In this document: piece after piece, positions 1 to 8,689 of the stretch
How positions within the stretch are numbered: the first letter of the stretch is position 1
Layout: every line of letters starts with the position of its first letter
Source of the DNA: Georhizobium profundi
Lineage (GTDB): Bacteria > Pseudomonadota > Alphaproteobacteria > Rhizobiales > Rhizobiaceae
Direction: 5' to 3'
Assembly (NCBI RefSeq): GCF_003952725.1
Contig: NZ_CP032509.1
Span: 3,620,001-3,684,000, forward strand
DNA length: 64,000 nt
The notes under the pieces: generated by a model
Told to the model about the DNA's origin: nothing
Database searches by the model: none
The model's input: the letters and a program-made list of their open reading frames with translations, nothing else
Translations under genes and position numbers: made by a program

Positions 1-1340
1 AAGGTCAGCGCGGCAGCCAGCATCACCGCCGGCACGAACCAGAGCGTGACCCGGTCGACCAGCGCCTGGATCGGCAGCTTGGAGCCTTGCGCCTCCTCCA
101 CCATGCGGATGATCTGCGCCAGCATCGTGTCGCGACCGATCGCCGTGGCGCGCACCGTGAGAGCGCCTGTCTGGTTGATGGTCCCGCCAACCACGGCGCT
201 TCCCGGTCGCTTCTCGACCGGCACGGGCTCGCCGGTCAGCATCGCTTCGTCGACGAAGGAGCTGCCTTCGACCACCTCGCCATCGGCTGCGAGCCTTTCG
301 CCGGGCCGCACATCCACGAGGTCACCCAGGCGAATTTCGGAGGCATCCAATTCGAGCGTCTTGCCGTCGCGATGGATCCGCGCTGTCTTTGGCTGGAGGC
401 CGACGAGCCGCTTGATGGCATCCGACGTCCGGCCCTTTGCCCGCGCTTCCAGATAGCGGCCTGCAAGGACCAGCGAGACGATGACGGCAGCAGCCTCGAA
501 ATAAACGTTGACGGTGCCGGCCGGTAAGAGCTGCGGCGCGAGCGTCGCCACCAGTGAATAGGAGAAGGCGGCAAGCGTGCCGACGGCGACCAGCGAGTTC
601 ATGTCCGGCGCTCCCTTAAGAAGCGCAGGCAGGCCGATGCGATAGAAGCGCAGGCCGGGCCAGAAGAGCACGATGGCGGTCAGAACAAGCTGGATCAGCC
701 AGCTGGTCTGCATGCCGATCGTCCCCATGACCCAATCATGGATCGCGGGCACCGTGTGGGAGCCCATCTCAAGACCGAAGACCGGAAGCGTCAGAGCTGC
801 CGCAATCAACAGATCGCGCTTGAGCGCGAGCCGCTCGGCATCGCGCCGCGCCGCGTGGTCTTCCGCGTTCCGATCGCCCTGCAGCATGTGCGCCTCGTAA
901 CCGGCGCCGTTAATGGCGGCGATCAGATCTTCGGTGTTTACGGATACATCGGCAGTGATTGCGGCCCGTTCGCTGGCGAGGTTGACGGACGCAGTTCGTA
1001 CGCCGGGCACGGCGGCAAGAGCCCGTTCGACCCGCCCCACGCAGGAGGCGCAGGTCATGCCGTCGACTGCGAGTTCGTGCCGTGCGGCCGGCACCTCGTA
1101 GCCTGCATCCTCGATGGCTGCGACCAAAGCCCTGCGATCGACCGGGCCCTGCAGCGCTATATCGGCCCGCTCCGTCGCCAAGTTCACATGGGCTGCGGTC
1201 ACGCCTTCGACCCGCGTCAGCGCTTTTTCAACGCGGCCCACACAGGAGGCACAGGTCATGCCGACAACAGGGATCGTCAATTTCCGCGCCAACGCCGCAG
1301 GTGTGACGCCAATTTCGCGTGAGTTCTGCATCGCGGTCAC
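1..1340 (-). CDS. copA: Copper-exporting P1B-type ATPase CopA (N-terminal part, cut by window edge)
   Basis: Inner-membrane ATPase that pumps Cu(I) out of the cytoplasm. About 446 N-terminal residues are present and the gene runs off the left edge, so the phosphorylation DKTG site and nucleotide domain are not visible. Two HMA metal-binding domains each carry MTCASC (Cys30/33 and Cys97/100). They are followed by hydrophobic segments and the actuator domain with [11 protein letters not shown] near residues 368-378. I chose the GTG start at 1340 because AAAGGAG lies 8 bases upstream; an in-frame ATG at 1331 is the alternative. It is divergent from copZ, and a CueR-type operator lies in its promoter. 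Family assignment is firm; metal specificity is inferred from the CueR and CopZ neighbours. Confidence 0.93.
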   Translation of the reverse strand, partial: MTAMQNSREIGVTPAALARKLTIPVVGMTCASCVGRVEKALTRVEGVTAAHVNLATERADIALQGPVDRRALVAAIEDAGYEVPAARHELAVDGMTCASCVGRVERALAAVPGVRTASVNLASERAAITADVSVNTEDLIAAINGAGYEAHMLQGDRNAEDHAARRDAERLALKRDLLIAAALTLPVFGLEMGSHTVPAIHDWVMGTIGMQTSWLIQLVLTAIVLFWPGLRFYRIGLPALLKGAPDMNSLVAVGTLAAFSYSLVATLAPQLLPAGTVNVYFEAAAVIVSLVLAGRYLEARAKGRTSDAIKRLVGLQPKTARIHRDGKTLELDASEIRLGDLVDVRPGERLAADGEVVEGSSFVDEAMLTGEPVPVEKRPGSAVVGGTINQTGALTVRATAIGRDTMLAQIIRMVEEAQGSKLPIQALVDRVTLWFVPAVMLAAALT

Positions 1341-1374
1341 GATGACTGCTCCTTTCGGAAACTCGAATGCCTCC

Positions 1375-1405
1375 TATGTGGGGTTTCCAGTCGATGGAAG
1401 GTCAA
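1375..1405 (-). promoter_or_regulatory. CueR-type operator/promoter of copA
   Basis: On the minus strand a TTGACC -35 box (1405-1400) is followed by a 19-base spacer holding the dyad TTCCATCGACTGGAA, then a CACATA -10-like box. The over-long 19-bp spacer with a central dyad is the hallmark of MerR/CueR-activated copper promoters. Inferred target of the CueR encoded at 2214. Confidence 0.75.
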
Positions 1406-1441
1406 TAAGCCCAAGCCGAAATACTCGACCGATGAACGGGC

Positions 1442-1472
1442 TTGACCTTCCACCTGCTGGAAGCTGCATCGT
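1442..1472 (+). promoter_or_regulatory. CueR-type operator/promoter of copZ-DUF305-cueR
   Basis: A TTGACC -35 box (1442-1447) is followed by a 19-base spacer with the dyad CTTCCACCTGCTGGAAG, then a weak CATCGT -10. It has the same architecture as the copA promoter facing the other way, so both divergent units are probably switched on together by Cu(I)-CueR. Confidence 0.75.
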
Positions 1473-1505
1473 GCAAGCTCGTCTGATCGCTGACGGAGGC
1501 AGATC

Positions 1506-1703
1506 ATGAAATTCGAAATCGAGGCCATGCATTGCGGCGGTTGCGTCAGGGGCGTCACAAAGGCGATCCAATCGATCGATCCGGAAGCTGCCGTCGCTGT
1601 CGATCTCCCCAATCGGCAGGTCACGGTCGGTTCCGACGCCTCGCCCGAAGCTATCATGGCCAAGCTCGATGCAGCTGGCTTTCCGCCTAGACAACTGGAC
1701 TGA
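1506..1703 (+). CDS. CopZ-like heavy-metal-associated (HMA) copper chaperone
   Basis: A 65-residue single-domain HMA protein with the metal-binding motif MHCGGC at residues 8-13. It is likely a cytoplasmic Cu(I) chaperone that hands copper to the HMA domains of CopA or to CueR. A clear GGAGG lies just before the ATG. It is the first gene of the copZ-DUF305-cueR unit and sits downstream of the second CueR-type promoter. Only a glycine pair separates the cysteines, unlike the A-S of CopA. Function is inferred from the family and the context. Confidence 0.88.
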   Translation: MKFEIEAMHCGGCVRGVTKAIQSIDPEAAVAVDLPNRQVTVGSDASPEAIMAKLDAAGFPPRQLD

Positions 1704-1712
1704 GGAATAGAC

Positions 1713-2189
1713 ATGCGCTTCACATCCACATTTACCGCGACCCTGTTACTGACGCTTGCCGGATCCGTGCCTGCGCTGGCGCAGGACAGCGAGTTCCAGC
1801 TGCCATCACAGTGCGTGGCCGCGCAGGATCATTCCCAGATGGGCCACGGCGGGAACCACGGCGCGGGCCATGACATGGATATGGGCGCCATGGACATGGG
1901 CGGCATGGATGCTCAGTCACTCGAAGGCATGCCGGACCATGTGCAGGAAAACATGCGGCGCATGGCGATCACGATGCCGGCCATGCACCAGGGCATGATG
2001 AACGAGGACGCGGATGTTGCCTTTGCCTGCGGGATGATCGCCCATCACCAGGGCGCGATCGACATGGCCGAGGTGCTGCTCGAGAACGGCGAAGACGCCG
2101 AGATGCGCGCGCTTGCCGAAACCATCATCGCCGCGCAGGAAGCCGAGATCGCCGAGATGACCGCGTGGCTGGCCGAAAACGCCGATTGA
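1713..2189 (+). CDS. DUF305 family exported copper-associated protein
   Basis: A 158-residue protein with a typical Sec signal peptide (residues 1-23, ending ALAQ) and a Met/His-rich linker with repeats such as HDMDMGAMDMGGMD (about residues 50-70). The C-terminal DUF305 domain contains the diagnostic MIAHHQGAIDMAE. DUF305 proteins are often found with copper resistance genes, and the Met/His clusters suggest periplasmic Cu binding, but no activity is proven. It starts 9 bases after copZ with GAGGAA as ribosome site and belongs to the same transcript as cueR. Confidence 0.9.
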   Translation: MRFTSTFTATLLLTLAGSVPALAQDSEFQLPSQCVAAQDHSQMGHGGNHGAGHDMDMGAMDMGGMDAQSLEGMPDHVQENMRRMAITMPAMHQGMMNEDADVAFACGMIAHHQGAIDMAEVLLENGEDAEMRALAETIIAAQEAEIAEMTAWLAENAD

Positions 2190-2213
2190 ACGCAATCTGC
2201 GGGAGACACATCC

Positions 2214-2612
2214 ATGAACATCGGTGCCGCTGCCAGGCAATCCAAACTGCCAACGAAGACGATCCGCTACTATGAAGAGATCGGTCTTCTCAAGGCCGAC
2301 CGCGCCGCAAACGGCTACCGGGACTATTCCGAGGATGACATCCACCGGCTGCGCTTTGTCCAGCGCGCGCGCAGCCTCGGCTTTTCCGTCGACGAATGCC
2401 GCCAGTTGCTGTCGCTCTATTCCGATCGAGAGCGGGCCAGCGCCGACGTCAAGGCCATCGCGCTGGAGAAGCTCGGCGAAATCGACCGCAAGATCGCTGA
2501 GCTGACTGCACTACGGCAAACGCTCGGCCACCTCGTGGAGACGTGCCACGGCGACAGCCGTCCCGAATGCCCGATCATCGACGGCTTGTCCGGCAAACCC
2601 GCCAGTCATTAA
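2214..2612 (+). CDS. cueR: Cu(I)-responsive transcriptional regulator CueR (MerR family)
   Basis: A 132-residue MerR-family activator. The N-terminal winged helix begins MNIGAAARQSKLPTKTIRYY, followed by a dimerisation helix. The C-terminal loop has CHGDSRPEC, two cysteines separated by seven residues, which is the Cu(I) site that distinguishes CueR from MerR and ZntR. It is the third gene of the copper unit, with GGGAGA upstream. It presumably activates both TTGACC promoters with 19-bp spacers at 1375-1472, and thereby itself. Confidence 0.92.
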   Translation: MNIGAAARQSKLPTKTIRYYEEIGLLKADRAANGYRDYSEDDIHRLRFVQRARSLGFSVDECRQLLSLYSDRERASADVKAIALEKLGEIDRKIAELTALRQTLGHLVETCHGDSRPECPIIDGLSGKPASH

Positions 2613-2621
2613 ACTGGCGGG
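2598..2621. terminator. Hairpin between convergent cueR and the FixK-type gene
   Basis: Inverted repeat CCCGCCAGT / ACTGGCGGG (9-bp stem, 6-base loop) covering the cueR stop codon. No strong T-run follows, so it may be a bidirectional or Rho-assisted terminator. Confidence 0.4.
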
Positions 2622-2639
2622 ATCGGCGGCCGCGCGGGA

Positions 2640-3302
2640 TCAGTGCAGCGCGGCAACCTTACACATGCGGCAGATCTCCTTGATGGCGATCTGCGTTGGC
2701 CGCGGCGCCTCGATCATGCCCTCCCGCTTCAATTGCGAAATGGCTCGGCTGACGGTTTCAAGCGTCAGACCGAGGTAATCGGCGATCTCCCGGCGCGACA
2801 TGTAAACGTCGTGCATGACCCTTCCATAGTCCGCAGGCGGCGCCCCGTTGCAAAGGCGTCCGCTGCACTCCGGCACGAAGCGCATCAGAAAGCTCGCAAC
2901 GCGTTCAAGCGCGGTTTTCTTGCCAAGCAGCGTCACGTGATCATGCATGGCGCCGAGCTTTCGTTGCATCGCGGCCGTAAAGGCATGACACCATTCCACC
3001 GTGGAAAACGCATCGTCGCGGCGCCAGGCGATCACGTCACAGGCCATTAAGGTTTCGGCAAAGCAATCCTGGATGGTGCCGTCGCCGAAGCCGAAATAGT
3101 CGCCGGGATAGAGCACGTCGACGATCTGTCGGCGCCCATCGCGCAGGATCTGGTAGAGCATCACCGCGCCTGTCTCGATCCGGTAGATATCGGTGACGGG
3201 ATCATCCTGATGGCAGACGATCTCGCGCAACATGAAGCTGCGCCATTTGCCCCGTGCCTGCGGTCTTTCGGTCGTGGTGAAACTGCGTTCCGCAATGGTC
3301 AT
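2640..3302 (-). CDS. Crp/Fnr family regulator, FixK-like
   Basis: A 220-residue protein with an N-terminal cyclic-nucleotide-binding-like beta barrel (about residues 25-140) and a C-terminal HTH_CRP domain. The recognition helix LTLETVSRAIS carries the E-x-x-S-R signature of FNR/FixK proteins, which read TTGAT half-sites. The N-terminal Fe-S cysteine cluster of FNR is absent, as in FixK. The position next to fixLJ makes it the expected target of FixJ, and a possible FixJ site lies about 75-85 bases upstream. The start ATG is preceded by GGAG. The exact FixK subgroup cannot be settled from sequence alone. Confidence 0.85.
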   Translation of the reverse strand: MTIAERSFTTTERPQARGKWRSFMLREIVCHQDDPVTDIYRIETGAVMLYQILRDGRRQIVDVLYPGDYFGFGDGTIQDCFAETLMACDVIAWRRDDAFSTVEWCHAFTAAMQRKLGAMHDHVTLLGKKTALERVASFLMRFVPECSGRLCNGAPPADYGRVMHDVYMSRREIADYLGLTLETVSRAISQLKREGMIEAPRPTQIAIKEICRMCKVAALH

Positions 3303-3373
3303 GGTCCTGCTCCGAAATTTTGATCCAAAGCAGTTTAATCGACCCTGCTCATCAGAAAAATTCGGCCGATCGC

Positions 3374-3388
3374 TCAGGGAAATCCCCT
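3374..3388 (-). promoter_or_regulatory. Possible FixJ-binding site upstream of the FixK-type gene
   Basis: On the minus strand GGGGATTTCCCTGAG resembles the ATTTCCCT core of known fixK promoters and lies 72-86 bases before the ATG at 3302. Weak, single-site similarity. Confidence 0.25.
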
Positions 3389-3456
3389 AGGCAAGCGCGC
3401 TATAGCAGTTTCGCGCTTCTTCGAACCGCTCAACGGCTCTAAGTTTCTGATTTAAC

Positions 3457-3503
3457 GCGTTTCCGAACGGTAAACCTGTGTCCACTTCACCTGGAAACGC
3501 TCT
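3457..3503. repeat. RIME-like intergenic repeat, copy 1
   Basis: GCGTTTCC...GGAAACGC ends with an inner half similar to the copy at 12601-12646 (differences such as GAACGG/GGACGG and CCTGG/CCGGG). The short inverted ends GCGTTTCC/GGAAACGC can form a stem. This resembles the mosaic palindromic elements scattered between Rhizobiales genes. It abuts the receiver gene's stop codon. Confidence 0.7.
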
Positions 3504-3855
3504 AATGCAGCGGCGTCCCGAGCAGGGCGAGAAGGTCGGATGCGGCGAAGGGCTTCGTCAGCACAGCCATGGGACCTGCGGTTCCCAGCCGCGCCCGTGC
3601 CGCACGGCTCGTCACGCCAGCCAGCACGATCAAACGACAGGGCGTCTGCTCGCGCTCCATCCTGTCGACCAATCCCGCGGCCTGCCCGTTCGGAAGATCG
3701 AGGTCGAGGATGACCGTATCCTCGGGCGACAATGCCTCCTGCCGACAAAGACTGGCCGTTTCGACGTGAAGGCGGGCAGCAAAGCCCTGCTGCTTCAACA
3801 CGAGCATGAGAGAATCTCCCAGCCCGGTATCCCGAACGACGACATGCAGGCTCAT
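3502..3855 (-). CDS. Stand-alone response-regulator receiver domain protein
   Basis: About 117 residues forming a single receiver domain with no output domain. The phospho-acceptor region reads VILDLDLPNG and the conserved lysine lies in LTKPF near the C-terminus. The N-terminal acidic pocket is reduced (VVVRDTG instead of a DD pair). I prefer the ATG at 3855, where homology begins; an in-frame upstream start at 3912 is possible. It lies downstream of fixLJ on the same strand, so it may be a phosphate sink or modulator of FixL. That role is an inference. Confidence 0.7.
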   Translation of the reverse strand: MSLHVVVRDTGLGDSLMLVLKQQGFAARLHVETASLCRQEALSPEDTVILDLDLPNGQAAGLVDRMEREQTPCRLIVLAGVTSRAARARLGTAGPMAVLTKPFAASDLLALLGTPLH

Positions 3856-3933
3856 GAAGCGAGATCTTTCGCGGTGATGCTGACGTTGATCGTCCCACAT
3901 CCCGCGCGCCAAATATTGAGGTGGCTCAAACGA

Positions 3934-4545
3934 TCAGCGCTCACTGCGGTCTGACAACACGATCCGCAACAGATCGGCAAGCGTTCTGGCACCAAGTTTG
4001 GCCATGATCGCTTTGCGGTGCGCCTCCACCGTGCGGGGGCTGATCCCCAGTGCCAGCGCCGCCTCCTTGTCGCGGGCGCCCGCGACGACCTGGTCAAGAA
4101 CTTCGATTTCCCTACCGGTCAGTTTGTCACGGCCATTGAACCTCTCGCCGCCCCTCGCCGGCGGAGCCGGAGTTTCCATCGCCTGCTTCACCCGCTCCAG
4201 CAGAACATCGACATCGAAGGGTTTCTCGAGAAAGTCGACCGCGCCCGATTTGACCGCCTGGACCGCCATTGGGATATCACCCTGGCCGGTGATGACGATG
4301 ACCGGTGCCGGATAGCGGCTCTTGTCGAGGATGCGGAGAATATCGAGGCCCGATCGGCCGGGCATGTGCACGTCAAGAATCACGCAATCGGGTGCACGCG
4401 ATGCGATCGAGCGTACGAAGGCGTCGCCGGAGGCAAACCCTTCGACCTCGTAGCCTTCCATGCGCAGAATGACGCCGAGCGCATCGAGAACGGCTGCGTC
4501 GTCATCCACCACGTGAATGCGCTTGGCGCCCTTGCCATCAGTCAT
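3934..4545 (-). CDS. fixJ: Two-component response regulator FixJ
   Basis: About 203 residues. The receiver domain carries VVDDD, the phospho-acceptor in VILDVHMPGRSG and the lysine in FLEKPFD. It is followed by a LuxR/NarL-type helix-turn-helix with LTGREIEVLDQVVAG and ISPRTVEAHR. FixJ is the oxygen-response regulator that activates fixK and nif/fix or denitrification genes when FixL is deoxygenated. The ATG at 4545 overlaps the fixL stop by 8 bases and has GGGAG 9 bases upstream. An earlier in-frame start at 4575 is less likely. Confidence 0.9.
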   Translation of the reverse strand: MTDGKGAKRIHVVDDDAAVLDALGVILRMEGYEVEGFASGDAFVRSIASRAPDCVILDVHMPGRSGLDILRILDKSRYPAPVIVITGQGDIPMAVQAVKSGAVDFLEKPFDVDVLLERVKQAMETPAPPARGGERFNGRDKLTGREIEVLDQVVAGARDKEAALALGISPRTVEAHRKAIMAKLGARTLADLLRIVLSDRSER

Positions 4546-5716
4546 CGGCGCCATCTCCCGCAATGCCTTCGCCAAGCGGCAATGTCAGCTGGAAGCGCGC
4601 GCCCCGCCCCTGGCCTCCCGGGTCGACGCTCAAATCCCCGCCGTGGCTCTGGGCAATCGATCGAGAGATGGCGAGGCCGAGCCCCATGCCCTTGCGCTTG
4701 CTCGAGGAGAACACCTTGAACAAATCATCCATGGCGGCAGCCGGGATGCCCTTGCCATTGTCGCCGATAACCACCTGGACCCAGGACCCGTCACGGCGAG
4801 TTTCAATGTCGATCGTTGCCTTGTCGACACCCTGGACCGCTTCGAACGCGTTGCGCAGCAGATTGACGAAAATCTGCTGCATCTGGATCGGATCGGCCTC
4901 GACCTGTGGCAGGTCGGGATCGTCATGGCGTTTGATCGCGACGCGGGCCGACCGGCGTCCCATCCGGGTCAAATCCAGCGCCTCGTCCAGAAGTTTGCGC
5001 AGGTCGACGAGGCGACGGCGCTGATCCCCTCGGTCGAGAAAGCCACGCATACGCTGGACGATACCGGCTGCACGCTGCGCCTCGCGCACGGCATTCGACA
5101 GGGCCTGCGCGCGCATGTCGCCAACCTTCCACTCTTTCGCTGCGGCGCGCTGGACAGCATCGAGATAGAGCATCAGCGCCGTCAGAGGCTGGTTCAGTTC
5201 GTGGGCAAGCGCCGAGCCCATCTCGTCGATCGCGGAGGCGCGCGCCATGTGGATCAACTGGCTTTGGAGATCGCGCATGCGGTCCTCCGTCTCGCGCCGA
5301 GCGCGCAGATCGCGAAGGATGCCGATGAACTGCCGCCCGTCCGGGGTCTTCGCTTCTCCAACCGACAGCTCGACCGGCATGATGGTGCCATCGCTGTGCA
5401 TGCCTTCGACCTCGCGGCCGATGCCGATGATGCGCCGCTCGCCTGTGTCGCGATAATGGGTCAGATAGCCGTCATGCTCGTCGGCGTAGCGGCGCGGCAT
5501 CAGGGATTTGACGTTGCGGCCTACCATCTCGGCAGCCGAATAGCCGAAAAGTTTTTCGCAGGCCTTGTTGAAGGCAAGAATGGTCCCGCGCTCGTCGATG
5601 ACGACGATGCCATCGACCGCGGTATCGAGCATGCTGGCCAGCCGCGCTTCGGATACGGATCCGAAGCCCGGCGATGGCTGCGCCAAGTGGCCGGCCTTCT
5701 GCTCAAACTCCTTCAA
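4538..5716 (-). CDS. fixL: Oxygen sensor histidine kinase FixL (short soluble form)
   Basis: A 392-residue protein with one PAS domain (about residues 22-140), a HisKA domain with the phospho-histidine in ALAHELNQPL (His172) and an HATPase domain with DNGKG and GMGLGLAISR. His81 in EHDGY aligns with the proximal haem histidine of FixL, and Arg101 in IGIGREV aligns with the ligand-contacting arginine, so oxygen sensing by haem is likely. There are no transmembrane segments and only one PAS domain, shorter than the membrane-bound FixL type. The only conventional start is TTG at 5716, because an in-frame stop lies at 5764-5762. It is translationally coupled to fixJ. Confidence 0.88.
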   Translation of the reverse strand: MKEFEQKAGHLAQPSPGFGSVSEARLASMLDTAVDGIVVIDERGTILAFNKACEKLFGYSAAEMVGRNVKSLMPRRYADEHDGYLTHYRDTGERRIIGIGREVEGMHSDGTIMPVELSVGEAKTPDGRQFIGILRDLRARRETEDRMRDLQSQLIHMARASAIDEMGSALAHELNQPLTALMLYLDAVQRAAAKEWKVGDMRAQALSNAVREAQRAAGIVQRMRGFLDRGDQRRRLVDLRKLLDEALDLTRMGRRSARVAIKRHDDPDLPQVEADPIQMQQIFVNLLRNAFEAVQGVDKATIDIETRRDGSWVQVVIGDNGKGIPAAAMDDLFKVFSSSKRKGMGLGLAISRSIAQSHGGDLSVDPGGQGRGARFQLTLPLGEGIAGDGADD

Positions 5717-5838
5717 CGCCTCTCTTGCTCCGTCTCCGTCGTCAAAGGAAGCAATAGCGCGTTATGAGGAAGCGCGTAAACGCCGTTCAATGCAACCCTG
5801 GAGCGCCCGCGCCCTCTCTTAGGCGCGCAACCTACCAA

Positions 5839-7407
5839 TCATTCCCACTCGATCGTGCCCGGGGGCTTCGAGGTGATGTCGTAGACGACGCGGTTGATGC
5901 CTTTGACCTCATTGATAATGCGGGTCGCGGCGCGGCCGAGGAAGTCCATGTCGTAGGGGTAGAAATCGGCGGTCATGCCGTCGACCGAGGTGACGGCGCG
6001 CAGTGCGCAGACGAATTCGTAGGTGCGACCATCGCCCATGACGCCGACCGTCTGGACTGGAAGGAGCACGGCGAAGGCCTGCCAGATGGCGTCGTAGAGC
6101 CCTGCCTTGCGGATTTCGTCGAGATAGATCGCGTCGGCTTCGCGCAGGATCTCCAGCTTTTCGCGCGTGATGCCACCCGGGCAGCGGATCGCAAGGCCTG
6201 GACCGGGGAAAGGATGGCGGCCGATGAAGCTGTCCGGCAGGCCCAGTTCCTTGCCGAGAACGCGGACCTCGTCCTTGAAGAGCTCGCGCAGCGGCTCGAC
6301 GAGCTTCATGTTCATGCGTTCAGGCAATCCGCCCACATTGTGGTGCGACTTGATGGTGACCGACGGCCCGCCCGTGAAGGAGACGCTTTCGATGACGTCC
6401 GGATAGAGCGTTCCCTGCGCGAGGAAATCGGCGCCGCCGAGCTTGCCGGCTTCTTCCTCGAAGATCTCGATGAAGAGGCGCCCGATGGTCTTGCGCTTCT
6501 TCTCAGGGTCGCTCTCGCCTTCCAGCGCGCCGATGAACCGGTCCGATGCGTCGACGAGGATCAGCGACAGGTTGTAGTGCTCGCGGAACATCGCCACCAC
6601 TTCCGCCGCTTCGTTCTTCCGCATCAGGCCATGATCGACGAGGATGCAGGTGAGCTGATCACCGACCGCTTCGTGGATGAGCAATGCGGCAACGGAGCTG
6701 TCGACGCCGCCCGAAAGCGCGCAGATCACCCTACCGTCGCCGACCTGATCGCGGATCGCCTGCACGGCCTGCTCGTGATAGGCCGCCATGGTCCAATCGC
6801 CGGCGAGACCGGCAATCTTGTGCACAAAGTTGGAGAGAAGCTTCGCGCCATCCGGCGTGTGGATCACTTCCGGGTGAAACTGCACGGCATAGAAGCGGCG
6901 CTTCTCGTCGGCAATCGCCGCAAAGGGCGCGCCAGTTGATGTGCCGATCACCTCGAAGCCTTCGGGCAGCGCCGTCACGCGGTCGCCGTGGCTCATCCAG
7001 ACCTGATGGCGGCTACCGACTTCCCAGATCCCGTCGAACAGGGCGCTGTCCTTGCGGATATCCAGGAAGGCCCGTCCGAATTCCCGGTGATGGCCACCTT
7101 CGACGGCGCCGCCAAGCTGGGCGCACATCAGTTGCTCGCCATAGCAGATGCCGAGCACGGGCAGCCCGCTTTCGAAGATCACCTGAGGCGCGCGCGGGCT
7201 GCCGATATCGGTGGTCGATGCGGGGCCGCCGGACAGGATGACCGCCTTCGGCGACAGCCTGTGAAACGCATCTTCGGCGAGCTGAAACGGCACGATTTCC
7301 GAGTAGACCCCGGCCTCGCGGACGCGCCTTGCGATGAGCTGCGTGACCTGACTGCCGAAATCGACAATGAGGACGGTATCGGGGTGAGCGGCGATGGATT
7401 GTGTCAT
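5839..7407 (-). CDS. guaA: GMP synthase (glutamine-hydrolysing)
   Basis: A 522-residue protein that converts XMP to GMP with glutamine and ATP, the last step of guanine nucleotide synthesis. The N-terminal class I glutamine amidotransferase domain has the nucleophile in GICYGEQ (Cys88) and FHPEV. The ATP-pyrophosphatase domain carries the PP-loop SGGVDSS near residue 230. The C-terminal dimerisation domain ends with the typical KPPGTIEWE. Length and motif order match the family. guaB lies 3.6 kb away on the same strand, consistent with a conserved purine block. Confidence 0.97.
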   Translation of the reverse strand: MTQSIAAHPDTVLIVDFGSQVTQLIARRVREAGVYSEIVPFQLAEDAFHRLSPKAVILSGGPASTTDIGSPRAPQVIFESGLPVLGICYGEQLMCAQLGGAVEGGHHREFGRAFLDIRKDSALFDGIWEVGSRHQVWMSHGDRVTALPEGFEVIGTSTGAPFAAIADEKRRFYAVQFHPEVIHTPDGAKLLSNFVHKIAGLAGDWTMAAYHEQAVQAIRDQVGDGRVICALSGGVDSSVAALLIHEAVGDQLTCILVDHGLMRKNEAAEVVAMFREHYNLSLILVDASDRFIGALEGESDPEKKRKTIGRLFIEIFEEEAGKLGGADFLAQGTLYPDVIESVSFTGGPSVTIKSHHNVGGLPERMNMKLVEPLRELFKDEVRVLGKELGLPDSFIGRHPFPGPGLAIRCPGGITREKLEILREADAIYLDEIRKAGLYDAIWQAFAVLLPVQTVGVMGDGRTYEFVCALRAVTSVDGMTADFYPYDMDFLGRAATRIINEVKGINRVVYDITSKPPGTIEWE

Positions 7408-7448
7408 GGCGAGGCTCTAGTCAAAACGCGACGGCGTTGCAACGGCGT

Positions 7449-8150
7449 TCAGAGGTTTGCCGTTGCTTTTGAACGGATGCCGGTCAGCGCCTGCGCCTCG
7501 AGCGCCTCCGCGAGCATGTCGACCGAGGCAGCCATCTTTTCATCGATGACGTGCAGATACTCGGTCCAGTTGTCGACATGGGTCAATTCGGCCGCGCCAT
7601 CGGAAATTCCGCGCAACACGATCAGCGGGATAGCAAACAAACGGCAGGCACGCGCAATGGCATAACTTTCCATATCCACCATGTCGGCGTCGATCGCGTC
7701 ATAGGCCGCGCCCGAAACGATGTTCGCGCCGGTGGACAGGCGCGCAGTCTGAATACCCGGGATGAGGTGCGGCAATGCGATATCCGCTGGCTCACCGAGA
7801 AAAGGCGTGACGCCTTTGGCGAAACCGAGCGGCGACGCATCCATGTCGCGATAGGAAACGGTTGTCGCCTGGTAGATGCCGGTCTGCTCCAACGTGCGGG
7901 AGCCTGCGGAGCCCAAAGAAACAACGAGATCAGGCAGACTTCCGGCAGCTGCGCAGATCGCGAGTGTGGCACCCATCACCACGCCGGCTTCGACCGGCCC
8001 GACGCCTGTCATCAGAGGTTCGAAGCGCAGTTGCAGATGGCGACCATATTCCGCAGACGCGGCCATCACGAACAGCACAGAATGACCGGCGACGTCAGTC
8101 AGCGGCGCGGGATCACGCAAATGCCTGCCCAGGTGCCCGCTGCTCTTCAT
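7449..8150 (-). CDS. mtnN: 5'-methylthioadenosine/S-adenosylhomocysteine nucleosidase family protein
   Basis: About 233 residues of the phosphorylase superfamily; hydrolyses MTA and SAH to adenine and the thioribose. Visible family features are the N-terminal VLFVMAASAEYG, the glycine-rich VSLGSAGS, and the nucleoside-binding segment DMVDMESYAIARAC with its conserved Met-Glu. The end IVLRGISDGA carries the catalytic aspartate. The ATG at 8150 overlaps the stop of the upstream thioesterase gene (ATGA), so the two are coupled. The reading frame stays open further upstream, but that part lies inside the thioesterase gene. Confidence 0.85.
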   Translation of the reverse strand: MKSSGHLGRHLRDPAPLTDVAGHSVLFVMAASAEYGRHLQLRFEPLMTGVGPVEAGVVMGATLAICAAAGSLPDLVVSLGSAGSRTLEQTGIYQATTVSYRDMDASPLGFAKGVTPFLGEPADIALPHLIPGIQTARLSTGANIVSGAAYDAIDADMVDMESYAIARACRLFAIPLIVLRGISDGAAELTHVDNWTEYLHVIDEKMAASVDMLAEALEAQALTGIRSKATANL

Positions 8151-8602
8151 CCGGTCAAACCGTCCCTGCCCTGCACCACCATCATCGTGCCGGTCATGGA
8201 GGCAATCAGCTTCGGCGGCTCGGCGCCACCGATGGCGTAGGCGCGACCGTCGGACACGATGATGGTCGAACCGGGCTTGGTGACTTCGCCCCGGAAGATG
8301 AAGCGCTCGCCACGGCCGGGCGACAGAAGATTGATCTTGAACTCGATCGTCAGCACGGCGGCATCGGCCGGCATGATCGAATAGGCTGCGTAGCCGCAAG
8401 CGGAGTCCAGTGCGGTCGAAATGATGCCGGCATGCAGGAAGCCGTGCTGCTGCGTCAGCTTCTCGTCAAACGGCACTTCAATCTCGATCGTGCCGTGCTC
8501 GACGGTAATGAGCTCGGCGCCGATCGTCGTCATGGCCTTTTGACGGGCGAAGCTTTGGCGCACGCGCGTCTTGAAATCAGGATTGATCTGTTCGGCGTTC
8601 AT
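8147..8602 (-). CDS. PaaI-family hotdog-fold thioesterase
   Basis: A 151-residue protein of the hotdog fold. The segment QQHGFLHAGIISTALDSACGYAA holds the characteristic HxG of the catalytic loop and the long central helix with an acidic residue. Likely hydrolyses an acyl- or aryl-CoA in the cytoplasm; the substrate cannot be told. It is coupled by ATGA overlap to the nucleosidase gene downstream. Confidence 0.85.
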   Translation of the reverse strand: MNAEQINPDFKTRVRQSFARQKAMTTIGAELITVEHGTIEIEVPFDEKLTQQHGFLHAGIISTALDSACGYAAYSIMPADAAVLTIEFKINLLSPGRGERFIFRGEVTKPGSTIIVSDGRAYAIGGAEPPKLIASMTGTMMVVQGRDGLTG

Positions 8603-8689
8603 GGCCGAAACCTTTCTGTTCGCATCTGCGAAATAAGCACGCGGTCAGGGCCGCGGCAAGAGGCCGCGCCGCAACGTGGGTTATCAGGC

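Noticed and set aside
4517..5767. 416-codon frame opposite fixL
   Set aside because: Antisense of a clear kinase gene with intact motifs; no family similarity and no ribosome site.
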